A stretch of 5,954 nucleotides of DNA from Candidatus Iainarchaeum sp. (GTDB lineage Archaea > Iainarchaeota > Iainarchaeia > Iainarchaeales > JAAZKV01), in assembly GCA_026397035.1 (NCBI GenBank), contig JAPLVQ010000055.1:1-5954 (forward strand), written 5' to 3'. The notes under the pieces are model-generated. The model was not told the DNA's origin and searched no databases. It worked only from the letters and a program-made list of their open reading frames with translations. Both the position numbers and the translations under genes were made by a program. Positions 1 through 5,836 of the stretch are shown piece by piece. Position 1 is the first letter of the stretch, and each line of letters starts with the position of its first letter.

Positions 1-100
1 AGCGCGAGTAATCCTGCACGAGTTCTTTTCCCCAAGGATCAATAATTACTTCAGTTTCTTTAGCCATTTTTTCACTTTCTTTTGTATTCTTCATACTCAT
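1..100 (-). CDS. trpS: Tryptophanyl-tRNA synthetase, N-terminal fragment (cut by window edge)
   Basis: The enzyme charges tRNA-Trp with tryptophan using ATP, in the cytoplasm. Only the first 33 codons are in the window; the gene runs off the left edge. Translation from the ATG at 98-100 gives a short polar leader, then residues 17-33 reading EVIIDPWGKELVQDYSR. This resembles the 'DPW...xDYxxL' segment that opens the catalytic part of archaeal and eukaryotic TrpRS, but no HIGH-like or KMSKS-like motif is visible, so the call rests on that short match. The start codon overlaps the TGA stop of the racemase-family gene upstream (ATGA, 97-100). A GGAG motif lies 8 bases before the ATG, inside the end of that gene. 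Both suggest translation coupled to the upstream gene in one operon. A second ATG two codons in (92-94) and a third at codon 12 are possible alternative starts. Confidence 0.68.
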   Translation of the reverse strand, partial: MSMKNTKESEKMAKETEVIIDPWGKELVQDYSR

Positions 101-774
101 ATAATCATCTCCTTTTGTGTTTTTAATCCTCTTGTTTTTGCGAGTTTTTCTACAATTGCATTCACTAAAATCTTCATCGGCTCGATTTTTTGAAATTTCG
201 TATCCGCAAGCATTAATTCCAGTTCTGTGCATCCCACAAGTATTGTTTCCGGTTTTTGGGGATGGTATTTATTGCAGATTTTAATTATTTTATTTTTTTG
301 TCTTTCTTTTTGGAACCCTCTGTTGAATAGAACAATTGCTCTGCTTATTTTATGCAGTTCTTTTTCTGTAGGGGTAATTGCGTGTATTCCCTCAAACATA
401 TACAATGTTTTCACTGTATTTGGTGTGCCAATAACAAGCATGGTTTTGATTTTCTTTCGTGTAAGTTCTTTTTGTACCGCCTCGCGCAAATCTATTATTG
501 GTACCTCACAAATCATTGCAATATACTCTGCGCCGAATTTGTTTAGTTCTCTTATTCCTTCAAAATAAGGTTCTAATTCCATACTATTTATTGCTCCATC
601 AATCAGTTCTGGTGCAGGGATGCTGTTAATTATTATTTGGGGGAATTGAGAATTATTTTGTATTTTCAACTCATTTTGGATGGTTTTTATTAAGTTTAAA
701 TAAAAATTTCCAGTCGCTTCTGGCCCGATTCCGCCAAGTAGTCCTATCTTAGTTGGTGCTATGCTGTTGCCAAA
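97..774 (-). CDS. Aspartate/glutamate racemase family protein, probably disrupted at its 5' end
   Basis: Family members interconvert L- and D-forms of Asp, Glu or related acids, without a cofactor, using two Cys residues in the cytoplasm. The span given is the open frame after an in-frame TAG (775-777) and encodes 225 residues, close to the usual ~230. It contains the N-terminal motif KIGLLGGIGPEAT (residues 9-21), NSIPAPEL (50-57), the first Cys (MIC, Cys89), VIGTPNT (114-120) and the second Cys in VGCTE (Cys182). No ATG, GTG or TTG precedes the glycine-rich motif in this frame; a TTG at 667-669 would delete it. The ATG with a good GGAG site (809-811) is one base out of frame, and an in-frame ATG (802-804) is cut off by the TAG. 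The usual NTxH stretch after Cys89 is also absent, and the chain goes straight to EVPIIDL. The fold assignment is secure; racemase activity is doubtful. The stop overlaps the trpS start. Confidence 0.75.
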   Translation of the reverse strand, partial: FGNSIAPTKIGLLGGIGPEATGNFYLNLIKTIQNELKIQNNSQFPQIIINSIPAPELIDGAINSMELEPYFEGIRELNKFGAEYIAMICEVPIIDLREAVQKELTRKKIKTMLVIGTPNTVKTLYMFEGIHAITPTEKELHKISRAIVLFNRGFQKERQKNKIIKICNKYHPQKPETILVGCTELELMLADTKFQKIEPMKILVNAIVEKLAKTRGLKTQKEMII

Positions 775-811
775 CTAAATCCCTTCTTTTATTTTCTTTT
801 TCATTATCCAT
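749..811 (-). other. Shine-Dalgarno-preceded ATG opening a 20-codon frame, likely original racemase start
   Basis: The ATG at 809-811 has GGAG at 820-823 (minus-strand AAGGAG), 8 bases upstream. That is the same spacing as before trpS, so it looks like a genuine initiation site. Its frame encodes only 20 residues (MDNEKENKRRDLV then WQQHSTN) before a TAA at 749-751. Skipping one base near 772 joins its first 13 codons to the racemase frame and gives a protein of about 237 residues. The simplest reading is a one-base insertion, either a real mutation or a sequencing or assembly error in a T-run. Programmed +1 frameshifting is possible but has no extra support here. Confidence 0.55.
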
Positions 812-901
812 TAAATCAACTCCTTTTTTGTTTATTTTTTTTAATTTGCTGATTTTTTTTATTGAAGTTTAGCAGTGCCCGCCAGAAGAAGTTGATTGTT
901 T

Positions 902-931
902 GTTCCTTTGTAAATCCTTTCACAAAGGAAC
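902..931. repeat. Perfect 10-bp inverted repeat (hairpin) upstream of the racemase-trpS operon
   Basis: GTTCCTTTGT at 902-911 is matched exactly by ACAAAGGAAC at 922-931, leaving a 10-base loop. Transcribed leftward, it would sit in the untranslated region about 90 bases before the ATG at 811. If the TATA-like box at 952-960 is used, it would lie close to the 5' end of the mRNA. It could be an operator for a dimeric regulator or an RNA stem; the sequence does not decide between these. Confidence 0.5.
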
Positions 932-951
932 TAATTAATTTAAATGAGGTG

Positions 952-960
952 AAAATATAA
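952..960 (-). promoter_or_regulatory. Possible TATA box for the racemase-trpS transcript
   Basis: On the minus strand this reads TTATATTTT, which resembles the archaeal TATA element. A start site 25-27 bases downstream would fall near 930, at the edge of the 902-931 hairpin, giving a leader of roughly 120 bases before the GGAG-preceded ATG at 811. A second AT-rich candidate lies at about 932-944. The region is AT-rich throughout, so the match is weak evidence. Confidence 0.3.
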
Positions 961-961
961 G

Positions 962-1013
962 TTGTCTGGAGCCCTTTTTTGGTGAGCCTATAATTAGAAT
1001 GAACTCCAGACAA
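962..1013. repeat. Perfect 10-bp inverted repeat with a 32-base spacer
   Basis: TTGTCTGGAG at 962-971 is the exact reverse complement of CTCCAGACAA at 1004-1013. It lies 82 bases beyond the stop of the unknown gene that ends at 1096 and upstream of the racemase operon. On the minus strand the second arm is followed by a T-rich run (CTTATATTTT). It could therefore help terminate the unknown gene, act as an attenuator-like structure, or be a pair of protein-binding half-sites. Together with 902-931, it is the only structure I see in the gene-free stretch 812-1095. Confidence 0.5.
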
Positions 1014-1095
1014 ACTCAATGTCCATGAATAAGTAGCGTTACTGACTATTATTAAAGAATCTCAAGTTTTAGGTGTAACTTTTTGTACAGCTTTC

Positions 1096-2124
1096 TTAGT
1101 TAAAGACTTCATGCGCAAACAGGTGATTTTTCTGAACAAAAATTAGGATTTCCTGCCTTAAGGCATAATTTTCTTTATTAAGTCTCTCATATTCTTGTTT
1201 TGTAAGAGTTACTCCAACTTTGATTCTTGCTGCTTTTATGGCTGTCTGTCTAACGTTTATTTCCTTATATGTGTCTTTAGCGAATGAAGTCTTGTTCATT
1301 AAAGCCATTTCCAATTCAGTTGAAGGGGATGTCAAGTCAATTGCCGCGTTAATAAATGCATCACTGTATTGTTTCGTTCCGGCTACTATTTTGTTTGTTT
1401 CTTTTGCCGTTTTGAGTATTTGTTGTGCTTTCAAAGAAACTGCACTAAGCACTTCTATTGCTTTTTTTTCTCCCGCGGCGTTAATTAGGCTCATTAATAG
1501 GATACTTCTTGGAGGTATAACACTTATTTTGGTTCCTTTATAATTTAAGTCACTTCTAGTAACGACCATTCGTGCTAATATTTTGCTGGCAAGAGGATTT
1601 AATTCATGTTTTCTTGCTTCTTCAAGTACTTCTCTACCCAAAAATCTTTTTGCGATATCTTTTCCAGTAACCCTTGATTTTGGTCTCAATAGTTCAGTGC
1701 TATGAGAAAGTACCTGATTGTGCTTGCTTTCCCTAAACTCGTGGAGTAGTCTTCCTAATCTGCTTTCATCAACTCCTTTAGGGGAAAGTGTTTCATCAGT
1801 AATTTCGTGTTCAATTGTTTTTTTGATTAGTGGCAAGAACTTTTCCTTTTGTGCAGGAGTCATGCTGTGTATTGTGGTTTCTAATTCAGCAAGTATTTTG
1901 TTTTTGAGTCTTTTTCTTTCTCTTTCTACCGGTTTTGCTCTGTACTTTAATTCAATCGTTCTTTCTTTTGCAAGTCTTAATCTTCCAATAACTTTATTCA
2001 TTGTGGCAGTATCAATCCCGCTTTCTGGATAAATAATTGGTTCGCCTCTTCTTTGTATCGCTCTTCGTCCAGTAAGCGCATCGAGGCGGGGTGGCAAAAG
2101 TTTTGGTCTATTGGGGCTAGTCAT
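1096..2124 (-). CDS. Conserved-looking hypothetical protein, basic and mostly helical, function unknown
   Basis: I do not recognise this protein. The frame opens at a GTG (2169), but I prefer the ATG at 2122-2124 (342 residues, starting MTSPNRPKLL). A TATA-like ATTTATAAA centred 26 bases upstream fits leaderless transcription from that codon, and the longer reading would place the TATA box inside the gene. An ATG two codons earlier (2128-2130) is the other option. The protein is rich in Lys, Arg and Glu, and has no Cys, no Trp, no signal peptide and no membrane segment. Residues 1-35 are Pro/Arg-rich and probably disordered. Residues 45-105 are strongly charged and predicted helical. Residues 155-260 look like a compact helical core (for example IPPRSILLMSLINAAGEKK, 203-221). 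The last 40 residues could form a short coiled coil. The basic character would suit nucleic-acid or ribosome binding, but that is a guess. It is transcribed divergently from lysS. Confidence 0.75.
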   Translation of the reverse strand: MTSPNRPKLLPPRLDALTGRRAIQRRGEPIIYPESGIDTATMNKVIGRLRLAKERTIELKYRAKPVERERKRLKNKILAELETTIHSMTPAQKEKFLPLIKKTIEHEITDETLSPKGVDESRLGRLLHEFRESKHNQVLSHSTELLRPKSRVTGKDIAKRFLGREVLEEARKHELNPLASKILARMVVTRSDLNYKGTKISVIPPRSILLMSLINAAGEKKAIEVLSAVSLKAQQILKTAKETNKIVAGTKQYSDAFINAAIDLTSPSTELEMALMNKTSFAKDTYKEINVRQTAIKAARIKVGVTLTKQEYERLNKENYALRQEILIFVQKNHLFAHEVFN

Positions 2125-2145
2125 AATCATATTTAGCTTCTGGTG

Positions 2146-2154
2146 TTTATAAAT
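2146..2154 (-). promoter_or_regulatory. TATA box for the unknown gene (leaderless start)
   Basis: The minus strand reads ATTTATAAA, a close match to the archaeal TATA consensus. Its centre lies 26 bases before the ATG at 2124, the spacing expected between TATA box and transcription start, so the mRNA would begin at or very near the start codon. There is no Shine-Dalgarno motif between box and ATG. The same AT-rich core could be read on the plus strand towards lysS, with a start site near 2176. Confidence 0.55.
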
Positions 2155-2174
2155 TCTCCCCCGAAACACAAGCC

Positions 2175-2187
2175 TTTTTTAATTAAA
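2175..2187 (+). promoter_or_regulatory. Possible TATA-like element for lysS
   Basis: The stretch TTTTTTAATTAAA is centred about 24 bases before the lysS ATG at 2205, which would give a leaderless or nearly leaderless mRNA. A GGGG at 2191-2194 is 10 bases before the ATG and could be a weak ribosome binding site if transcription starts further upstream. Only position and base composition support this call. Confidence 0.35.
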
Positions 2188-2204
2188 CGTGGGGAATATT
2201 CTTT

Positions 2205-3677
2205 ATGGATAATGACTTGGTTAAGGCTAAGAAGGATAATTTGCGTAAGCTTAGGGATAAGAACATTAATCCTTATCCTTATAAGTTTCCAATTACTGCC
2301 TATTCTTTAGATTTGCAAGAAAAGTTTGGGGAATTGAAAAATGAAGAGAAGGGTCCAAAGTTTAGCGTTGCAGGCAGAGTAATGGCTAAACGTTCTTTTG
2401 GTGCGATTGCTTTTCTAAAAGTAGCTGATTCAAAGGGAGTTATTCAGTTTTTTTTAAGAAAAGAAGTTTCTTCTTCCCAGGCTTTTGAATTACTTGAATA
2501 TATTGATATGGGGGATTTTGTCGGAGCAAAGGGGGAAGTTTATCGTACACAAAGAGGCGAATTAAGTATTTTAGTGGATTCTCTTGAAATTGTTTCAAAA
2601 AGTATTCTTCCGTTACCAGAAAAGTTTCATGGTTTACAGGATATTGAAATTAGGCAGAGAAAGCGTTACTTGGATTTAGTAATGAATCCTGAAATTAAAG
2701 AAACTTTTGTTAAGCGTTCTAAAATAATTTCCGCTTGGAGGGAATATTTAGATTCTAAAGGATTTTTAGAAGTAGAGATTCCGACTCTTCAGCCGACTTA
2801 TGGCGGGGCATCAGCTAGACCCTATGTTACTGTTTCTAACGCGTGGAAATCAACTTTTTACTTGAGTATTTCTCCCGAGCTTTATTTAAAAAGGCTTCTT
2901 GTTGGAGGTTATGAAAAAGTTTATACTGTTTGCAAGAATTTTAGAAATGAGGATGTTGATAAAACTCATAACCCTGAATTTACTATGAGTGAGTATTACT
3001 GGGCTTTTGTTGATTTGAATGATATGATTGAGCTTACTGAGCAAATGGTTGAGTTTATCGCAAAGAAAGTTAATGGCTCGACTAAAATTAATTACAATGG
3101 TGCTGAAATTGATTTTAAAGCGCCTTGGAAAAGAATTAAAATGCTTGATGCTCTTAAAGAAAAGATTGGAAAGGATCCCAAAGAAATGTCTCTTGAGGAA
3201 CTACTCAAGATTGCTGAAAAAGAAGGTGTTGAAGTTAATGCTGATGAAAGAAAATGGGGTCTTGTTGTTGCTGAACTGTTTGAGCACTTTTGCGAGGCTG
3301 AATTAATCCAGCCTACTTGGGTGCTTGAATATCCTAAAGAAACTACTCCCTTATGCAAGCCTTCAAGGGAAGATCCCGCTAGATTAATTGAAAGAACTGA
3401 ATGTTATGTTCTTGGTAATGAATTATGTAATGGTTATTCTGAATTAAATGATCCGATTCTTCAAAGACATTTTTTTGAAGAACAAAAAGACCAGGGGAAA
3501 GCTAAAGGCGAGAATCACCCTTTAGATGATGATTTTATTGAAGCTATTGGTTACGGGATGCCCCCAGCAGGTGGAATGGGTTTAGGAATAGACAGACTCG
3601 TAATTTACTTGACTAATTCTCAAACTATTAAAGACGTGATATTCTTTCCTCAAATGAGGCCGGAGAAGAAAGAGTGA
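2205..3677 (+). CDS. lysS: Lysyl-tRNA synthetase, class II
   Basis: The enzyme charges tRNA-Lys with lysine using ATP, in the cytoplasm. The 490-residue frame is complete and near the usual ~500 for class II LysRS. Residues 53-135 form the N-terminal OB-fold anticodon-binding domain (FSVAGRVMAKRS, then GAIAFLKVAD). The catalytic core follows. Motif 1 ends around GFLEVEIPTLQP (186-197), with the GGASARPYVT stretch at 200-209. Motif 2 contains the ATP-binding Arg in FRNED (246-250), followed by HNPEFTMSEYYWAF (255-268). Motif 3 is GMGLGIDRLVIYLT (457-470). Lysine-specific features rather than AspRS or AsnRS ones are PELYLKRLLVGGYEKVY (224-240) and the NELCNGYSELNDP segment (405-417). The start at ATG 2205 fits the family, with a short charged helix before the OB fold. 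The gene stands alone, divergent from the unknown gene and convergent with the HAD-like gene 18 bases beyond its TGA. Confidence 0.96.
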   Translation: MDNDLVKAKKDNLRKLRDKNINPYPYKFPITAYSLDLQEKFGELKNEEKGPKFSVAGRVMAKRSFGAIAFLKVADSKGVIQFFLRKEVSSSQAFELLEYIDMGDFVGAKGEVYRTQRGELSILVDSLEIVSKSILPLPEKFHGLQDIEIRQRKRYLDLVMNPEIKETFVKRSKIISAWREYLDSKGFLEVEIPTLQPTYGGASARPYVTVSNAWKSTFYLSISPELYLKRLLVGGYEKVYTVCKNFRNEDVDKTHNPEFTMSEYYWAFVDLNDMIELTEQMVEFIAKKVNGSTKINYNGAEIDFKAPWKRIKMLDALKEKIGKDPKEMSLEELLKIAEKEGVEVNADERKWGLVVAELFEHFCEAELIQPTWVLEYPKETTPLCKPSREDPARLIERTECYVLGNELCNGYSELNDPILQRHFFEEQKDQGKAKGENHPLDDDFIEAIGYGMPPAGGMGLGIDRLVIYLTNSQTIKDVIFFPQMRPEKKE

Positions 3678-3680
3678 ATT

Positions 3681-3705
3681 CTCTCAAAACATTGTTCATT
3701 GAGGG
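3681..3705. terminator. Small hairpin between convergent genes, possible bidirectional terminator
   Basis: CTCTCAA (3681-3687) can pair with TTGAGGG (3699-3705), including one G-T wobble, and AAC can pair with GTT inside the loop. The hairpin starts just after the lysS stop and overlaps the last codons of the convergent HAD-like gene. No long T-run follows on the plus strand within the gap, so it is at best a weak terminator. Archaeal termination usually depends on T-tracts rather than hairpins. Confidence 0.3.
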
Positions 3706-4433
3706 TTGCAGGAGTTTAATTTTGCAATGACAATCCCTATTTCATTTAAATCGTTAATATAATAATCTGGTTCAAAACTTTGAAGGTTCTTGTTTTCGTC
3801 CCTTATTCTGGTTAGTATTACTGTTTTCATTCCGACTTGTCTCGCCGCAGTGTCTTCGTTTAAATTATTGCCAACCATTAGGTACTCATTTGGCAATATC
3901 TTGGTTTTTCTGTTTTTGTTGAGTTTTTCTAAGAGTAAGTGGAATATTTTGAACTCGCTTTTTATGGTTCCTTCTTCGTGTGACATTAGGAAGCGGTCAA
4001 AGTATTTGTAAATTCCATATTTTTTTGCCAGAACTCTATTAGTATCGTCGCTTGTGTTTGTTATTACATTCAGCAAAAGCCCTGACTTTTTGAGTTCTGA
4101 TAAAGTTTCCTTTGTGTTGGGCATTAACTTGCTCGTTCGTATTCGATATTCCAAATATGCAGTATTCAACAATCTGGCAAGCGTCTTGTTTTTTTTAATC
4201 CCCAAACCAAGAAAGAATTGTTTCTCAAAATAGAAATCAGTCGGTTGTTTTCGTTTTCTTTCTAATGCTTTATATTTTTGTATTGCATAATTATGCGCCT
4301 TCTTAATTTCCGGCATTGAAAACTGCAAGTCATGGGTTTTAAGAAACTTTACATACTCTTCATAAAACCCATTTTTATCACGAAGAGATTCAACTAAGGT
4401 GTCACCAATATCAAATATTACACTCCTAATCAT
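3696..4433 (-). CDS. HAD-superfamily hydrolase (putative phosphatase-like)
   Basis: HAD hydrolases transfer phosphoryl groups through an aspartyl intermediate, usually as cytosolic Mg-dependent phosphatases; the substrate here is unknown. I chose the ATG at 4431-4433 (245 residues, starting MIRSVIFDIGDTL) over the longer TTG start at 4448 because it places motif I at the N-terminus and lies 25 bases from a TATA box. Motif I is FDIGDTL, with nucleophile Asp8. Motif II is VITNTS (123-128), motif III Lys is probably K158 in GTIKSE, and motif IV is MVGNNLNEDTAA (186-197). A helical cap lies between residues 15 and 105. Motif I has Gly10 where the general acid/base Asp of DxDxT is usual, and motif IV has Asn189 where VGD is usual. 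Both variants occur in HAD-like proteins of uncertain activity, so catalysis is likely but not assured. It diverges from the alpha/beta hydrolase gene. Confidence 0.82.
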   Translation of the reverse strand: MIRSVIFDIGDTLVESLRDKNGFYEEYVKFLKTHDLQFSMPEIKKAHNYAIQKYKALERKRKQPTDFYFEKQFFLGLGIKKNKTLARLLNTAYLEYRIRTSKLMPNTKETLSELKKSGLLLNVITNTSDDTNRVLAKKYGIYKYFDRFLMSHEEGTIKSEFKIFHLLLEKLNKNRKTKILPNEYLMVGNNLNEDTAARQVGMKTVILTRIRDENKNLQSFEPDYYINDLNEIGIVIAKLNSCNPQ

Positions 4434-4454
4434 GATAAAATGAAACAAAGGAAA

Positions 4455-4462
4455 TATTTATA
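4455..4462. promoter_or_regulatory. Shared divergent promoter, TATA box
   Basis: The minus strand reads TATAAATA, centred 25 bases before the HAD-like ATG at 4433, so that mRNA would be leaderless. The plus strand reads TATTTATA, which is also TATA-like, about 20 bases before the ATG at 4478 and 29 before the next in-frame ATG at 4487. The two genes are only 44 bases apart, so one AT-rich core probably serves both, or two overlapping cores compete. Confidence 0.5.
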
Positions 4463-4477
4463 CAGTTATCCTGAATT

Positions 4478-5155
4478 ATGCTATTTATGCAAGGGCTGCC
4501 TAGTTGTATAAATGAAAAGAAAGTGTTTTTTAAGAATAAACGCGGTCAAAAGCTCACTGGTATTCTTGAGCTTCCTGTTGCAATACCAAAAGCTTTTGTT
4601 ATATACGTACATGGGCGGGTAAGTACAAAACAAACTCAAAAAGTAGTTGAATTAGCAAAATTCTTAGTGCCTAAAGGATTTGCTTTTTTGCGATTTGATT
4701 GTTCAGGTTGTGGAGAAAGCGAAGGGTCTGAAAAAGATTTAAACTTGAAAAACAGGATTGAAGATCTTGAGAGTGCATTGTTCTTTATTAAACAATTTAA
4801 TCCACAAAAGATTGGCTTGTGCGGAAATAGTTTAGGCGCAGCTGTTGTTTTGACAGTTGCAGCAAATGCTAACATTGATTGTGTTGTAAGTTTTGGTACT
4901 CCCACTAATTCACATAAAGCTGAATACAAAAATGTACTAAATTCAATAAAGAAAATTAATTGCCCAATACTTTTCATCCACAGTGAGCTAGATGAAGAAA
5001 TTCCGCTACTATGTGGAAAAGAGGCATTTAAAGACGCAAATGAACCAAAAAGAATTATTTTTGTAAAAGATGCAAATCATCGCATTTCAGACTCAACTAT
5101 CCGAACAAAAGTTATAAAAAATGCCGCTATTTGGTTCAAAAAGTGGCTAGCTTAA
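4478..5155 (+). CDS. Alpha/beta hydrolase (serine hydrolase, S33/dienelactone hydrolase-like)
   Basis: This is a cytosolic serine hydrolase, probably an esterase or acyl hydrolase; the substrate cannot be told. The 225 residues follow the single-domain alpha/beta hydrolase plan. VIYVHGRVS (41-49) is the first core strand with the oxyanion HG motif. FDCSGCGESEG (73-83) is the usual 'D..G.G.S.G' loop. The nucleophile elbow is CGNSLGAA (Ser118). The acid is probably Asp172 in SELDEEIP, and the base is His201 in DANHRIS. All three catalytic residues are present and correctly ordered. There is no signal peptide. The start is uncertain: ATG 4478 gives the longest form, while ATG 4487 fits leaderless transcription slightly better, and the family homology begins only around residue 13 (EKKVFFKNKRGQKLTG). 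The TAA at 5153-5155 abuts the stop of the convergent sulfatase fragment with no base between them. Confidence 0.88.
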   Translation: MLFMQGLPSCINEKKVFFKNKRGQKLTGILELPVAIPKAFVIYVHGRVSTKQTQKVVELAKFLVPKGFAFLRFDCSGCGESEGSEKDLNLKNRIEDLESALFFIKQFNPQKIGLCGNSLGAAVVLTVAANANIDCVVSFGTPTNSHKAEYKNVLNSIKKINCPILFIHSELDEEIPLLCGKEAFKDANEPKRIIFVKDANHRISDSTIRTKVIKNAAIWFKKWLA

Positions 5156-5836
5156 CTACTGATTTAAGTTTACTTTTTCGTTAGAATCATTTTGCAAATC
5201 ATAAAGCTCGACTGAATCAGAACCTACATTAAATATGACTTTGTATTCATTGTCTATCCTCAATGCTTTTTTGTTCTTTGCAAAACTTAAGCTTTTATTT
5301 TTTGCACCTTGTTCTTCAGGGTAAAATGTTTCTGAATAACCAACCCTATTCTCTTTTTCTAAACCATTTATTATTGGAAGCACTGATTTACCATCTATTT
5401 TTGATTTAATCTTTACAGCTGTTAGTTCGGCAATTGTTGGGAATATGTCAATAAGTCTTACTTGGGTGAGCATCTTTTTATTTTTAGGTAAATTAGTATC
5501 TTTAGCCATAAAGAGAACCTTTTGTGTCTGATCATATAGTAAACAACCATGCCCAGACTCTTCAGGATGACCTAATCTTTTTCCACCCTTATCATTAAGA
5601 TACATTCCGTCAAGGTCTTCGCCATGATCTGAAAAGCAGATTATTGTTGTATTATCCCAAAGCCCAAAATCTTTTAACTTATCAAAAAACATTTTTAAAT
5701 AATGGTTTGAAAAAGCCACTTCTTCTTCATAAGCATTATCTCCCCCATATTTTTTAGGTGCTTCGTATGGCCAGTGTGCATCAAAAAAGTGCAAGAATAA
5801 GAAAAAGGGAGCATTTTTATTCTTTTGCGTCAACAA
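5156..5836 (-). pseudogene. Sulfatase / alkaline-phosphatase superfamily protein, C-terminal half only
   Basis: Sulfatases and relatives hydrolyse sulfate or phosphate esters at a metal site. The 226-residue frame matches the second half of the family: PFFLFLHFFDAHWPY (10-24), then ICFSDHGEDL (66-75) with metal-binding Asp70 and His71, GHPEESGHGCLLYD (89-102), VRLIDIFPT (126-134) and ELYDLQND (210-217) near the end. The first half is missing, including the nucleophile region where the formylglycine Cys or its Ser/Thr equivalent would lie. Upstream the frame stays open only to a TAA at 5888-5890 and has no ATG; the 5836 start is a TTG without a ribosome binding site. Homology stops at about LTQKNKN, exactly where a GC-rich palindrome begins. 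It is most likely a truncated gene. A split or rearranged functional gene, with the N-terminal half elsewhere, or an assembly break, are the alternatives. The stop is TAG. Confidence 0.78.

Noticed and set aside
227..568. Plus-strand open frame opposite the racemase
   Set aside because: It is antisense to a frame with clear family motifs, and its hydrophobic composition is the expected complement of the coding strand.
896..1016. tRNA or CRISPR-like element suggested by the stems
   Set aside because: There is no T-arm or anticodon-arm consensus and no regularly spaced direct repeats. The stems are single inverted repeats.
816..1019. 67-codon minus-strand open frame ending 4 bases before the ATG at 811
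   Set aside because: It starts at a TTG with no ribosome binding site. It spans two perfect inverted repeats, has a low-complexity Lys/Asn tail dictated by A-runs, and matches no family I know. A remnant of a small winged-helix protein (RLTKKGLQ) cannot be excluded, but I would not call a gene.
1220..2032. Two plus-strand open frames opposite the unknown gene (1220-1543 and 1718-2032) resembling membrane proteins
   Set aside because: Their Leu/Ser/Phe-rich sequence is what the reverse strand of a Lys/Glu-rich gene gives. They have no ribosome binding site or promoter.
3028..3358. Overlapping frames inside lysS on both strands
   Set aside because: They lie wholly within the conserved catalytic domain of LysRS in another frame, with no initiation signals.
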